Shown: positions 1 through 5,564, numbered from the stretch's first letter. The stretch is 8,042 bases of DNA from Candidatus Aenigmatarchaeota archaeon (GCA_016219455.1 JACRMZ010000019.1:1-8042), one strand, 5' to 3'. The notes: a model not told the origin generated them from the letters alone. Numbers and translations: made by a program.

Positions 1-1
1 A

Positions 2-280
2 ATGCTCCGTGGGAAAATATTCAGCAAACGCTGCCTGCTTTTTTGCCCCCGCGCCGTTAAAAACGAAGCGAAGAGGATAGGTCGACTTGGTGAGCTTGAA
101 CGCGCGGGCTGCGAAGTCCTTTCGGACTGCTGCGCATGTTTATCACCACTAATAAAAAAAGACGAGGTTGATGCCGTTACCACTAACAGCGTGAAGGGCG
201 CGTATTACCTCAAGAACTCCAACAAGGTTAATGTCAACCTAAAGCCACTCGAGCAGATAATAAAGGAGGAGACAAGATGA
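2..280 (+). CDS. Phosphomevalonate dehydratase large subunit (aconitase X), C-terminal fragment
   Basis: Only the last 92 residues are in the window; the start lies upstream, so the in-window ATG at base 2 is internal. The fragment has the C-terminal look of the AcnX/DUF521 family: a Cys-rich D-C-C-A-C stretch near residues 42-46, then T-N-S-x-K-G-A-Y-Y-L, the counterpart of the family's TNSxKAAYYL segment. In archaea this protein is the large catalytic subunit of phosphomevalonate dehydratase, which uses an Fe-S cluster to dehydrate (R)-5-phosphomevalonate to trans-anhydromevalonate 5-phosphate in the modified mevalonate pathway. The identification is firmly supported by the next gene, the matching small subunit, whose ATG overlaps this stop codon (ATGA). 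A bacterial-type AcnX such as cis-3-hydroxyproline dehydratase is possible on family grounds, but the archaeal context argues against it. Confidence 0.85.
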   Translation: MLRGKIFSKRCLLFCPRAVKNEAKRIGRLGELERAGCEVLSDCCACLSPLIKKDEVDAVTTNSVKGAYYLKNSNKVNVNLKPLEQIIKEETR

Positions 281-660
281 TACTGAAGAGAATAGTTTCA
301 GGCAATGCAAAAGGGAAGATACTGAAATCATCAAAGCCGATAAATTTCCTTGGGGCAGTCGACAACAAGACAGGAATCGTGCGCGACTCTGCTCACGACT
401 TGTTTGGCAAATCCCTCAAAGATTCGATACTTGTCTTTCCGCATGGCGCAGGAAGCAGCGTAGGCGCCTACACGATTTATTCGCTCAAGTCAGAAGGCGC
501 CGCTCCAAAAGCGATGGTCTGCCTCAAAGCCGATTTGACCGTGGCATCAGGCTGCGCTCTTGCGAACATTCCGTTGGTTGTCGTTGATGAAAGTGAGTAC
601 AATTCGCTGAAGAGTGGCGATATGATAGAGATAGGCGGGAAGGGCATTTCCAGGATTTAG
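277..660 (+). CDS. Phosphomevalonate dehydratase small subunit (DUF126 swivel domain)
   Basis: A 127-residue protein of normal length for DUF126. It shows the family signature G57-A-G-S-S-V-G63 followed by A-Y-T-I-Y, then a conserved C-L-K-A-D-L segment and G-C-A-L-A-N-I-P. This swivel domain closes over the active site of the AcnX large subunit and contributes a serine from the GSS loop. Together they form phosphomevalonate dehydratase, the step that distinguishes the archaeal mevalonate pathway to isopentenyl phosphate. The ATG overlaps the large-subunit stop by four bases (ATGA), and a full Shine-Dalgarno AGGAGG lies about 8 nt upstream, so translation is probably coupled and the subunits made in equal amounts. 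The protein stops cleanly at TAG 658-660. Nothing in it looks broken. Confidence 0.92.
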   Translation: MILKRIVSGNAKGKILKSSKPINFLGAVDNKTGIVRDSAHDLFGKSLKDSILVFPHGAGSSVGAYTIYSLKSEGAAPKAMVCLKADLTVASGCALANIPLVVVDESEYNSLKSGDMIEIGGKGISRI

Positions 661-714
661 AACCGGAGAAACTGGCTCGTTTCCGTTGGCTGAAAGAGCG
701 GTTTTTAGCGTGGA

Positions 715-719
715 TTTAT
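715..719 (+). promoter_or_regulatory. TATA-like box for the IscA gene
   Basis: The sequence GATTTATC lies with its centre 26 nt upstream of ATG 743. There is no Shine-Dalgarno in front of that ATG. This matches the spacing of an archaeal TATA box for a leaderless transcript and supports ATG 743 over the TTG at 686, which would lie upstream of the promoter. Confidence 0.45.
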
Positions 720-742
720 CCTTTTTTGCGCATTCGTTGGGC

Positions 743-1072
743 ATGGTTGTGATCACCGATGCGGCAACGGAGAAGCTGAAGTCGCTGATGGAAAGGGACC
801 ACATGAACGCAGTGCGCCTGAGCATCATCAAGACAAATTGCATGGGAGGGAAGGGGCATTCCTACAGGATGGGCTATGAAAGCATGCGGAAAGAAGGGGA
901 CGATGTTTCTGAAAACAATGGCATAACGGTTTACGTTGACAGTGAAAGCTCCCCGCTCCTCAAGGGGGCGCAGCTTGATTTCGTTGTCACGCTAAACAGC
1001 CATGGGTTCAAGGTCAACAACCCCAACGCAAAGTCGAAGTGCCACTGCGGAAAGCACGACATTTTTGAGTGA
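743..1072 (+). CDS. A-type iron-sulfur carrier, IscA/HesB/ErpA family
   Basis: A 109-residue protein with the normal length and order of A-type carriers. It has the N-terminal V-I-T-D-A-A-T-E-K-L segment, the first ligand cysteine C33 in N-C-M-G-G, the Q-L-D-F-V segment, then G-F-K-V-N-N-P-N-A followed by C100-H-C102-G. The three cysteines are the known cluster or iron ligands of the family; the family's usual CGCG is CHCG here. The role is to hold a [2Fe-2S] or [4Fe-4S] cluster and pass it to apo-proteins in the cytoplasm. An in-frame TTG at 686 would add 19 residues unlike the family, so ATG 743 was chosen. It follows the dehydratase genes on the same strand after 82 nt and has its own TATA-like box, so it may be a separate unit. 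The neighbouring AcnX enzyme is an Fe-S protein and a plausible client. Confidence 0.88.
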   Translation: MVVITDAATEKLKSLMERDHMNAVRLSIIKTNCMGGKGHSYRMGYESMRKEGDDVSENNGITVYVDSESSPLLKGAQLDFVVTLNSHGFKVNNPNAKSKCHCGKHDIFE

Positions 1073-1264
1073 TTGAACGAAGATTGCGCTTGCGTTAAAT
1101 GCAATTGTTTTCCTGGCATGCCCGTTTTGGCCGCTATCAAGAGTTTTGGAAAAAATGAGACCAGGGAAATTACAGTAAAGCTGAAGAAAGGGACTTATGA
1201 GATAGGGTGCCGCCTACCATGCCATTACGAAGCCGGCATGAGGGGCACGATAACCGTCATTTAG
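1073..1264 (+). CDS. Cupredoxin-like C-terminal half, possibly a decayed gene
   Basis: The frame opens with TTG directly after the IscA TGA, in the same reading frame, and runs 63 residues. From residue 25 it reads like the second half of a type 1 copper protein: an E-I-T-V-K-L-K-K-G-T-Y-E-I-G strand, then C46-x4-H51-x4-M56 within C-R-L-P-C-H-Y-E-A-G-M, then R-G-T-I-T-V-I. These are the Cys, His and Met ligands in normal spacing. The first half of a cupredoxin, with the other His ligand, is missing, and the IscA gene occupies the place where it should be. Residues 5-12 are rich in cysteine (C-A-C-V-K-C-N-C), and C50 replaces the usual glycine. No Shine-Dalgarno is visible. ATG 1118 could start a 48-residue product. 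Most likely this is the remnant of a truncated gene; a small real metal-binding protein is the alternative. Confidence 0.45.
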   Translation: MNEDCACVKCNCFPGMPVLAAIKSFGKNETREITVKLKKGTYEIGCRLPCHYEAGMRGTITVI

Positions 1265-1319
1265 GCGGCAAATCCGCTTTTGGAACTATTGGTGCCGATG
1301 CGTTTACATCATGTTTTCA

Positions 1320-1339
1320 TTTGGCGATTGTCCGCCAAA
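1320..1339. terminator. Hairpin with a perfect 7-bp stem
   Basis: TTTGGCG and CGCCAAA pair around the loop ATTGTC. A T-rich run follows about 18 nt downstream. It lies 56 nt after the cupredoxin fragment and could mark the transcript end, but archaeal termination depends mainly on oligo-T, so the role is uncertain. Confidence 0.3.
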
Positions 1340-1398
1340 GCTGAAGTCCCACCCATTTTTTTTGGCGTGAATAAATCCATGCACCATGGATGATAATC

Positions 1399-1506
1399 AT
1401 GCACAAGCATTCCGTTAACAGGAAAAAGCACACCATCGAGGACGGGGAAAAGCACATGATATCAGAGAAGAAGCCCCCCCCATCCCAGCGGACGCACAAG
1501 AAGTGA
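1399..1506 (+). CDS. Possible 35-residue Lys/His-rich protein
   Basis: The frame begins M-H-K-H-S-V-N-R-K-K-H and ends P-P-P-S-Q-R-T-H-K-K. It is very basic and hydrophilic, with 5 histidines and about 9 lysines, and no membrane segment. The sequence ATAAAT is centred about 26 nt upstream of ATG 1399, the spacing of a leaderless archaeal promoter. An in-frame ATG at 1390 would add three residues. Against it: a run of eight C inside the frame, small size, and no recognised family. The composition could suit binding of nucleic acid or metal, but that is only inference. Confidence 0.25.
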   Translation: MHKHSVNRKKHTIEDGEKHMISEKKPPPSQRTHKK

Positions 1507-1570
1507 CAGAACAGGATACTGTGCGGCAGTCTTGGCAACAATGCTGTCCCTATTTATTTGCCCTTTACCA

Positions 1571-2668
1571 ATGTCGTATGTGAACGAGCGCATTGTTTTA
1601 TCCGTCATTCTTGCAGTGTTCATATCCGGATGCGTTTCTTCCCCAGTTGTGAATCCCAATATAACTGAGAGTCCGACGTTGGCTCAAAATGTGCCAATAC
1701 CCATTATACTGAGTGCATGGACATCCGGCCAGCCGGGTTCCCTGAACCTTTTGGACGGAGCAAACGCTTCATTGCGGTGCAATATAAAGCCATGGACTCT
1801 GCCAGCAAATTTCATCCTGAATAACACGTTGAATAATTGCACCATTGCGGGTTTGCATGTTCTTTCAAGCGGCTCCACTGCAAGCATATCCGAGCCTATA
1901 ATCCTCACAATAGATTACGGCAACGGCCAGAAGAGGGATTTTGAGTTCAAAATAGTGGTGGTGGAAGCCCCTCCCACCATGGCGTTCAATCCTCCTGGCA
2001 CATGTTTCCTCAATGAGTACTGCGACATCGACCTTATAGCCGGCACAAGTGGCGGCTTCCCCCCGTATCATTTCCAGTCAGACACGTTCAGGGAAGGAGC
2101 GCCGCCATTTGGCACAGTCGTCAACACTGAAGGGCATCTGGTCGGAACGGTGACCCATCCATCCCAGCTGGGAAACCATGCCTTTGGGGTGTGCATATCT
2201 GATACTGTCGCAGCTTCAACGTGCGGGAAAACAAATGTAATAGTTTCCGAGCGCACCAAAGACGATGACGTTGAATGGTACCAGCGGCTACGGCTCATGT
2301 GCGTCACGGACAACAGGCTCTTCATCGAAATTCCAAAAGACCTGATAAACGGCGCAACATCGACGCCAACGTCTGTCAAATTCGAGAAGACAACGGTCCA
2401 TGCCGAGACAATTTACCAGCCGTGCTCGGCATCAGGCACAATAACAGTCGTGAAGCCCACGCCAACTTCATTGACTATCACGTTGGACACCGTGCTTGAC
2501 GTTGCGCCTGTCACCGGCAACGACCCACTGGCAAAATTATCAACAGCGCATAGCGGTGAGCTCCCGGCGAAGCAGGACTTGTTCGTGTATTTGAAGGGGG
2601 TTTCGGACGGCAAAGTGAGCGGCGCTACGACGCATTCATCCCTTACACTGGAGTTTTCGCCAAAGTAA
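1571..2668 (+). CDS. Secreted lipoprotein with putative-Ig domains
   Basis: A 365-residue exported protein. The N-terminus is a lipoprotein signal: M-S-Y-V-N-E-R, a hydrophobic stretch at residues 8-18, then I-S-G-C with C21 as the lipid-modified cysteine. The mature part begins with a Pro/Ser/Asn-rich linker and has three regions: an Ig-like domain around residues 45-137 with a cysteine pair (C70, C90); a putative-Ig (He_PIG-type) domain around 138-240 with G-G-F-P-P-Y-H-F, A-P-P-F-G, L-V-G-T-V and two cysteine pairs; and a C-terminal beta-rich part with a further cysteine pair. It should sit on the outside of the cytoplasmic membrane. Function is unknown; such domains usually serve adhesion or cell-surface assembly. 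ATG 1541 (10 residues longer) and GTG 1580 (giving M-N-E-R-I-V) are alternative starts; GTG 1580 sits 24 nt after a TTTATTT box. Confidence 0.8.
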   Translation: MSYVNERIVLSVILAVFISGCVSSPVVNPNITESPTLAQNVPIPIILSAWTSGQPGSLNLLDGANASLRCNIKPWTLPANFILNNTLNNCTIAGLHVLSSGSTASISEPIILTIDYGNGQKRDFEFKIVVVEAPPTMAFNPPGTCFLNEYCDIDLIAGTSGGFPPYHFQSDTFREGAPPFGTVVNTEGHLVGTVTHPSQLGNHAFGVCISDTVAASTCGKTNVIVSERTKDDDVEWYQRLRLMCVTDNRLFIEIPKDLINGATSTPTSVKFEKTTVHAETIYQPCSASGTITVVKPTPTSLTITLDTVLDVAPVTGNDPLAKLSTAHSGELPAKQDLFVYLKGVSDGKVSGATTHSSLTLEFSPK

Positions 2669-2679
2669 ATTGGCAAAAC
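2653..2679. terminator. Hairpin spanning the lipoprotein stop codon
   Basis: GTTTT-C-GCCAA pairs with TTGGC-AAAAC around the loop AGTAAA, giving ten base pairs with one bulged C. The TAA stop (2666-2668) lies in the loop. It could slow RNA polymerase or protect the 3' end of the mRNA. No T-run follows on the plus strand, so an intrinsic terminator is not clear. Confidence 0.35.
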
Positions 2680-2759
2680 CTCAAGGGCCCTTAAAAAGAC
2701 TTTCTCATCAGCGTTTCGCCAAAGAATTTCACTTTCAAAGCGAGATAACTAATACCCCA

Positions 2760-2765
2760 AAAACT
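2760..2765 (-). terminator. Oligo-T terminator of tRNA-Ile
   Basis: On the minus strand the encoded CCA is followed by AAGTTTTTGG. Short T-runs are the usual archaeal intrinsic termination signal. Confidence 0.5.
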
Positions 2766-2843
2766 TGGTGGGAAGGGGGAGATTTGAACTCCCGGCCTCT
2801 ACATTATCAGTGTAGCGCTCTGACCAGGCTAAGCTACCCTCCC
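2766..2843 (-). tRNA. tRNA-Ile (anticodon GAT)
   Basis: Read on the minus strand it folds into a complete cloverleaf: acceptor GGGAGGG with CCTTCCC (one G-T pair), D stem GCTT/GAGC with GG in the loop, anticodon stem CTACA/TGTAG with loop CTGATAA, a five-base variable region, and T stem GGGAG/CTCCC with loop TTCAAAT. The discriminator is A and CCA is encoded. The anticodon GAT reads the isoleucine codons AUC and AUU. There is no intron. A T5 run directly after the CCA (minus strand, near 2760-2765) fits an archaeal terminator. No obvious TATA box is seen at the expected distance upstream, so the promoter is unclear. Confidence 0.97.
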
Positions 2844-2976
2844 ATTGACCTTTTCTCCGCAAGAAGGGAGTGCCCTTATCGTAGGGCTGTCATCTCCTCT
2901 GACGCAGAGAAAAGAGCTTAACGCTAAACCAAAACATATAGACGGTGTTTTTTATACTTTCTTCTGTTGGCAGGCC

Positions 2977-2983
2977 TTATAAA
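2977..2983 (+). promoter_or_regulatory. TATA box of the Fic-like gene
   Basis: TTATAAA in the context GGCCTTATAAACG is centred 26 nt before ATG 3006, which has no Shine-Dalgarno. This is the best TATA match on the plus strand of the window and decides the start in favour of ATG 3006 rather than TTG 2967. A second box, TTTATAC at 2951-2957, could give a start site further upstream. Confidence 0.65.
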
Positions 2984-3005
2984 CGCCGAAAGCGATTGTT
3001 TTTAC

Positions 3006-3398
3006 ATGGGGATAAAGTACCCGACGGCGGACGAGATAACAGAGGCAAACAGGCGTGTTTTAGCCGAAATCAAGGAAAAGAAGGGCGATAGGCATGGCTT
3101 GGTGGATGTTGGAAGAAAGAGGATAGAGACGGTTTTAGATGACGCAATCTTAGGAAGAGGAGACATCTACGACAAGGCAGCCATCATTCTTAGAGGATTG
3201 ATAAAGAAGCATCCGTTCGTCAGCGGAAACAGAAGGACTGCGTTTACCGTCACTGAGGCGTTCCTTGAGCTTAACGGAGAACATCCCTTGGTAATCCACG
3301 ATTCTGAGGTTCTGCAGGGAATAAGGGAAGAGTTTTATTCTTTAGATGAAATAAAACATTGGCTGAAGGGAGGGAAGATACGTGAGTTCAAAAGATAG
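3006..3398 (+). CDS. Fic/Doc family protein with variant active-site motif
   Basis: A 130-residue, mostly helical protein. Residues 56-91 carry the Fic/Doc core: K-A-A-I-I-L-R-G-L-I-K-K-H69-P-F-V-S-G-N-R-R-T-A, followed by the helix F-T-V-T-E-A-F-L-E-L-N-G. The length and the L-N-G helix are those of Doc-type proteins. Known Fic enzymes transfer AMP with HPFx(D/E)GNGR, and Doc is a kinase with HxFx(D/A)xNKR. Here the histidine, phenylalanine, asparagine and last arginine are kept, but the acidic metal ligand is S73 and the G/K position is R76. The activity is therefore uncertain: nucleotide transfer, altered chemistry, or loss of activity. It appears to be leaderless. A 49-residue ORF overlaps its end by 17 bases, as in toxin-antitoxin pairs, although Phd normally lies upstream of Doc. 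No upstream antitoxin is seen. Confidence 0.82.
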   Translation: MGIKYPTADEITEANRRVLAEIKEKKGDRHGLVDVGRKRIETVLDDAILGRGDIYDKAAIILRGLIKKHPFVSGNRRTAFTVTEAFLELNGEHPLVIHDSEVLQGIREEFYSLDEIKHWLKGGKIREFKR

Positions 3399-3531
3399 CG
3401 TTTTGAGAATTTTGAGAAAACAGACAAAAGAAGATGGGTTGGTTACCAGAAATAACAGCGAGTTCATGTCTAAAGTAGATGGCGTAATAAGAAGGGAGTC
3501 AGATTTCCTGAGGAAAATCGGTAAAATGTAG
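3382..3531 (+). CDS. Small 49-residue protein overlapping the Fic-like gene
   Basis: The frame starts at GTG 3382, 17 bases inside the 3' end of the Fic-like gene in another frame, and ends at TAG 3529-3531. A clear Shine-Dalgarno (GGGAGGG, 3369-3375) lies about 6 nt upstream, which is strong evidence for translation. The product begins M-S-S-K-D-S-V-L-R-I-L-R-K-Q and ends F-L-R-K-I-G-K-M. It is basic, without cysteine or a membrane segment, and looks helical at both ends. I do not recognise a family. The Fic-inhibitory motif (S/T)xxxE(G/N) of VbhA-type antitoxins is absent. The overlap implies coupled translation with the Fic-like protein, so a partner, inhibitor or target is a fair inference. 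It could also be the remnant of a longer gene. Confidence 0.6.
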   Translation: MSSKDSVLRILRKQTKEDGLVTRNNSEFMSKVDGVIRRESDFLRKIGKM

Positions 3532-3569
3532 GTTTGAATGGTTTCCAGATTGTTGGTGGAGAACTGATT

Positions 3570-4163
3570 ATGCTCTATTCGTCAAGGGAGAAGTTTCGTG
3601 GAGTTTCAGCAGCAGCCGGCAAGCTCTTCTCAAAAGTCCCGCTGAGCCCTAATGCATGGACGCTGTTGTCGCTTGTTCCGGCCGCAGCAACATTTTACCT
3701 TATGGCAAACCGGTTCTACGTTTACGCTCTAGTAACGTACGCGCTCACCGCAATAGCCGACTTGATAGACGGCGCCGTCGCCCGCGCAACAGGGAAAACA
3801 ACGAAAAAAGGCGCATACCTTGACACGATTGCCGACAGGCTTATAGAGTTTCTCATAATATTCGGGTTCCTCCTTTCGCCGATGTCTGGATACTACCTTC
3901 CCGTTTACCAATGGTGCTTTATCCTGCTGTTCGGCTCGTTGTTCTCAACATATGCAAAGGCAGCGTCTGCTGAAAAAGGATTGTCAAATGACGGGATAAA
4001 AGGCGGCGTGCTGGAGCACACAGACCGCATGATAGCGTACTTTGCAATAATCTCCCTTCTTGCCATGAGGGAAAACTTCTGGGCGTCTTATGCGCTGATT
4101 ACGGTGGCAGTCCTTTCAGTTATAACAGGAATCCAGCGAATAATTTACGCACTCAGGACTTGA
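3570..4163 (+). CDS. CDP-alcohol phosphatidyltransferase, perhaps archaetidylinositol-phosphate synthase
   Basis: A 197-residue integral membrane protein. It has the complete family signature D64-x2-D67-G-x2-A-R72-x8-G81-x3-D85-x3-D89; these aspartates bind metal and the CDP-linked substrate. About five to six membrane segments are seen (near 29-45, 48-63, 92-108, 112-128, 150-165, 172-190). The enzyme displaces CMP from a CDP-activated lipid, in archaea CDP-archaeol, with an alcohol, making a polar lipid. An inositol-phosphate acceptor is likely from the small size and domain order, but serine or glycerol phosphate cannot be excluded. ATG 3570 is preceded by GGTGGAG at 8 nt. The TTG at 3534 would add 12 residues with no Shine-Dalgarno and was rejected. 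It follows the 49-residue ORF by 38 nt and probably shares its transcript. Its end overlaps the convergent MFS gene by 11 bases. Confidence 0.85.
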   Translation: MLYSSREKFRGVSAAAGKLFSKVPLSPNAWTLLSLVPAAATFYLMANRFYVYALVTYALTAIADLIDGAVARATGKTTKKGAYLDTIADRLIEFLIIFGFLLSPMSGYYLPVYQWCFILLFGSLFSTYAKAASAEKGLSNDGIKGGVLEHTDRMIAYFAIISLLAMRENFWASYALITVAVLSVITGIQRIIYALRT

Positions 4164-5280
4164 GCAGGCCCTTTCTCCGGAGAAGCAGAGGGTAGAATAG
4201 GTAGAGGATCCCTGTAAGGAAGAGCGGGAGCCTCAGGTTGTTGAAGTAGAAGACGAAGAACATGCAGAGCACCGCGCCCAGGGCGCGCCCGATGTTGAGG
4301 AAAAACTCCCTCGAGACTACGGTGGCGCCTTCGACGCCCCCCTTGAGCTTTATCTTCTCGCGTATCATCGTGAAAGTAAACGGCATAATTCCAATCGCAA
4401 ATAAGTCAGCAGCGCTCCTCGTTGCAATCCACTGCACTAACGTCTGGCTGAACGCACTTGCAATGGTGAACAGCGAGTTGAGGATGACCAACACAGCTAT
4501 GAAATACCCGCGATTATGGAACCTGTCAGAGAGTTTCCCCAGGACAAGCGAAGAGACAATTGAAACCAGTCCGAGATAGGAGAGGGCGGCGCCAAAGCCA
4601 ATTTCTTCTCGCACGAAAACCGCCGTGAACAGTAGCGTTATAATGCCTGTCACAGAGTTCCATACCCCCTCAATAATGAACAGCGGCGCGAACTCCATGC
4701 CTGCAGACAGCGAGGCGCGGAAATCAAAAAAATGCTCTGTCTCGGAAAGCTTGTGAAGCGGCATGAGGGCAAGGAATAGAGAGAGCATCGATATGTAGAA
4801 CACTGATGGGTATCCAAACTGGGATGCGGCGATGCCGCCTAGCACCGGACCGATGACACCAGTAACAGTCCAAGGCGACTGCACTACAGTGAGCATGAAC
4901 GCCCTGTTGTTACCGTTTGTCATCTTGAGGTAGCGGGCGTTGAAAGGTATCCAGTAAAAATCCATCATTATGCCAAACGGTATGGCAACAACGAAAAGAC
5001 TTATCGGCGTTCCCAGTGCCTTAGACGCAAGAAAGAACGTCACCATCCTCATCACTATGCCAATAGCGACGTAGTGGCGAGATTTCACCTTCCTCCCGCA
5101 GGAAAGAGGTATCATCGCTATCGCGACAGTGTAGGAAAGGAAGAAGTAGAAAACCATGTGGAAGTAAGAGTAACTCCCCATCCAGAACAGGTATGCCATA
5201 TTCCAGCCGAAGCCGACTGCGAATGAGAAGAATGTCTGTATCGCGAAAAGCAGCCAGAAGTCCCTATCGGAAGTTTCCAT
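4153..5280 (-). CDS. MFS transporter
   Basis: A 375-residue protein with about twelve hydrophobic helices in two groups of six. Between helices 8 and 9 it has G-K-L-S-D-R-F-H-N-R-G, a good match to MFS motif A (GxLxDRxxxR); the same loop in the first half is weak (S-C-G-R-K-V-K-S-R). Helix 5 carries a G-V-I-G-P-V-L-G-G segment like motif C of antiporters, which suggests export, but the substrate cannot be predicted. It should be in the cytoplasmic membrane. The ATG at 5280 is the natural start, followed by a short polar N-terminus. The 73-residue gene ends 33 nt upstream on the same strand. The stop overlaps the convergent phosphatidyltransferase by 11 bases, so both 3' ends are fixed by each other's coding sequence. 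Confidence 0.88.
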   Translation of the reverse strand: METSDRDFWLLFAIQTFFSFAVGFGWNMAYLFWMGSYSYFHMVFYFFLSYTVAIAMIPLSCGRKVKSRHYVAIGIVMRMVTFFLASKALGTPISLFVVAIPFGIMMDFYWIPFNARYLKMTNGNNRAFMLTVVQSPWTVTGVIGPVLGGIAASQFGYPSVFYISMLSLFLALMPLHKLSETEHFFDFRASLSAGMEFAPLFIIEGVWNSVTGIITLLFTAVFVREEIGFGAALSYLGLVSIVSSLVLGKLSDRFHNRGYFIAVLVILNSLFTIASAFSQTLVQWIATRSAADLFAIGIMPFTFTMIREKIKLKGGVEGATVVSREFFLNIGRALGAVLCMFFVFYFNNLRLPLFLTGILYLFYPLLLRRKGLLKS

Positions 5281-5297
5281 GCTGAGACTATGCCGTT

Positions 5298-5311
5298 GCT
5301 AAAAGAAAAAG
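5298..5311 (-). promoter_or_regulatory. Possible TATA region of the MFS gene
   Basis: On the minus strand CCTTTTTCTTTTAGC lies 20-30 nt before the ATG, just inside the gap after the 73-residue gene. No Shine-Dalgarno precedes the ATG, so the MFS gene may be transcribed from here rather than only from the upstream gene. The match is AT-rich but not a sharp TATA box. Confidence 0.3.
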
Positions 5312-5313
5312 GT

Positions 5314-5535
5314 TCACCCTTCTACGAAGAGGACTGGTACTGCTGATACCTTGGAGCTTTCTATGGAAAGTATTATCTCCAGCGCCCGTGAACGGCTCTC
5401 AGCCTCGATGGTTGCCAAAAAATCGTTCTCTATTTTCTGGACCCTCGTAATGCTCTTGTTTTCGCCGAGGCACTTCTCAAGGCCGCCATCTTTGGATGAA
5501 AAGTACACGTAAGCACGTACTTTGCCGCGGGGCAT
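5314..5535 (-). CDS. Small alpha/beta protein, possibly a Pcc1-like KEOPS subunit
   Basis: A 73-residue protein with a beta-alpha-beta-beta-alpha-beta pattern. It has strand K-V-R-A-Y-V-Y-F, a short helix G-G-L-E-K-C-L, strands I-T-R-V-Q-K-I and F-L-A-T-I-E-A, a helix S-R-A-L-E-I-I-L-S-I, and a last strand V-S-A-V-P-V-L-F-V. The size, and the segment I-E-A-E-S-x-S-x-A-L-x-x-x-L-S, resemble archaeal Pcc1, the small dimerising subunit of the KEOPS complex that makes the t6A modification of tRNAs reading ANN codons. A stand-alone Lrp/AsnC-type ligand-binding domain has the same fold pattern and is the main alternative. The ATG is 25 nt from a CTTTTTAG box, so it appears to be leaderless. It precedes the MFS gene by 33 nt. 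Confidence 0.5.
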   Translation of the reverse strand: MPRGKVRAYVYFSSKDGGLEKCLGENKSITRVQKIENDFLATIEAESRSRALEIILSIESSKVSAVPVLFVEG

Positions 5536-5556
5536 AATGGAATATGCACACGCATC

Positions 5557-5564
5557 CTAAAAAG
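5557..5564 (-). promoter_or_regulatory. TATA-like box of the 73-residue gene
   Basis: On the minus strand AACCTTTTTAGG is centred 25 nt before the ATG at 5535. The AACCTTTT part recurs before the MFS and metallophosphoesterase genes and may include the BRE element. Confidence 0.5.

Larger units (their letters stand above)
1265..1570. other. Intergenic stretch of about 300 bases
   Basis: No clear gene is seen. It contains a weak GCGG/CCGC hairpin followed by TTTT right after the cupredoxin fragment (1265-1281), a stronger hairpin at 1320-1339, a run of eight T near 1358, a possible Lys/His-rich small ORF at 1399-1506, and the in-frame upstream starts (TTG 1532, ATG 1541) of the following lipoprotein. 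Confidence 0.6.

Noticed and set aside
1070..1075. Recoding of the IscA TGA as an amino acid to make an IscA-cupredoxin fusion
   Set aside because: TGA is a true stop for other genes here (dehydratase large subunit, phosphatidyltransferase, MFS), and the IscA protein ends at its normal family length.
2670..2921. Plus-strand frame of 83 codons after the lipoprotein
   Set aside because: It reads through the antisense of tRNA-Ile; the G-G-D-L-N-S-R-P-L segment is the familiar false protein produced by tRNA antisense.
3382..3531. VbhA-type Fic antitoxin
   Set aside because: No (S/T)xxxE(G/N) inhibitory motif is found in the small protein, nor at the expected place in the Fic-like protein.
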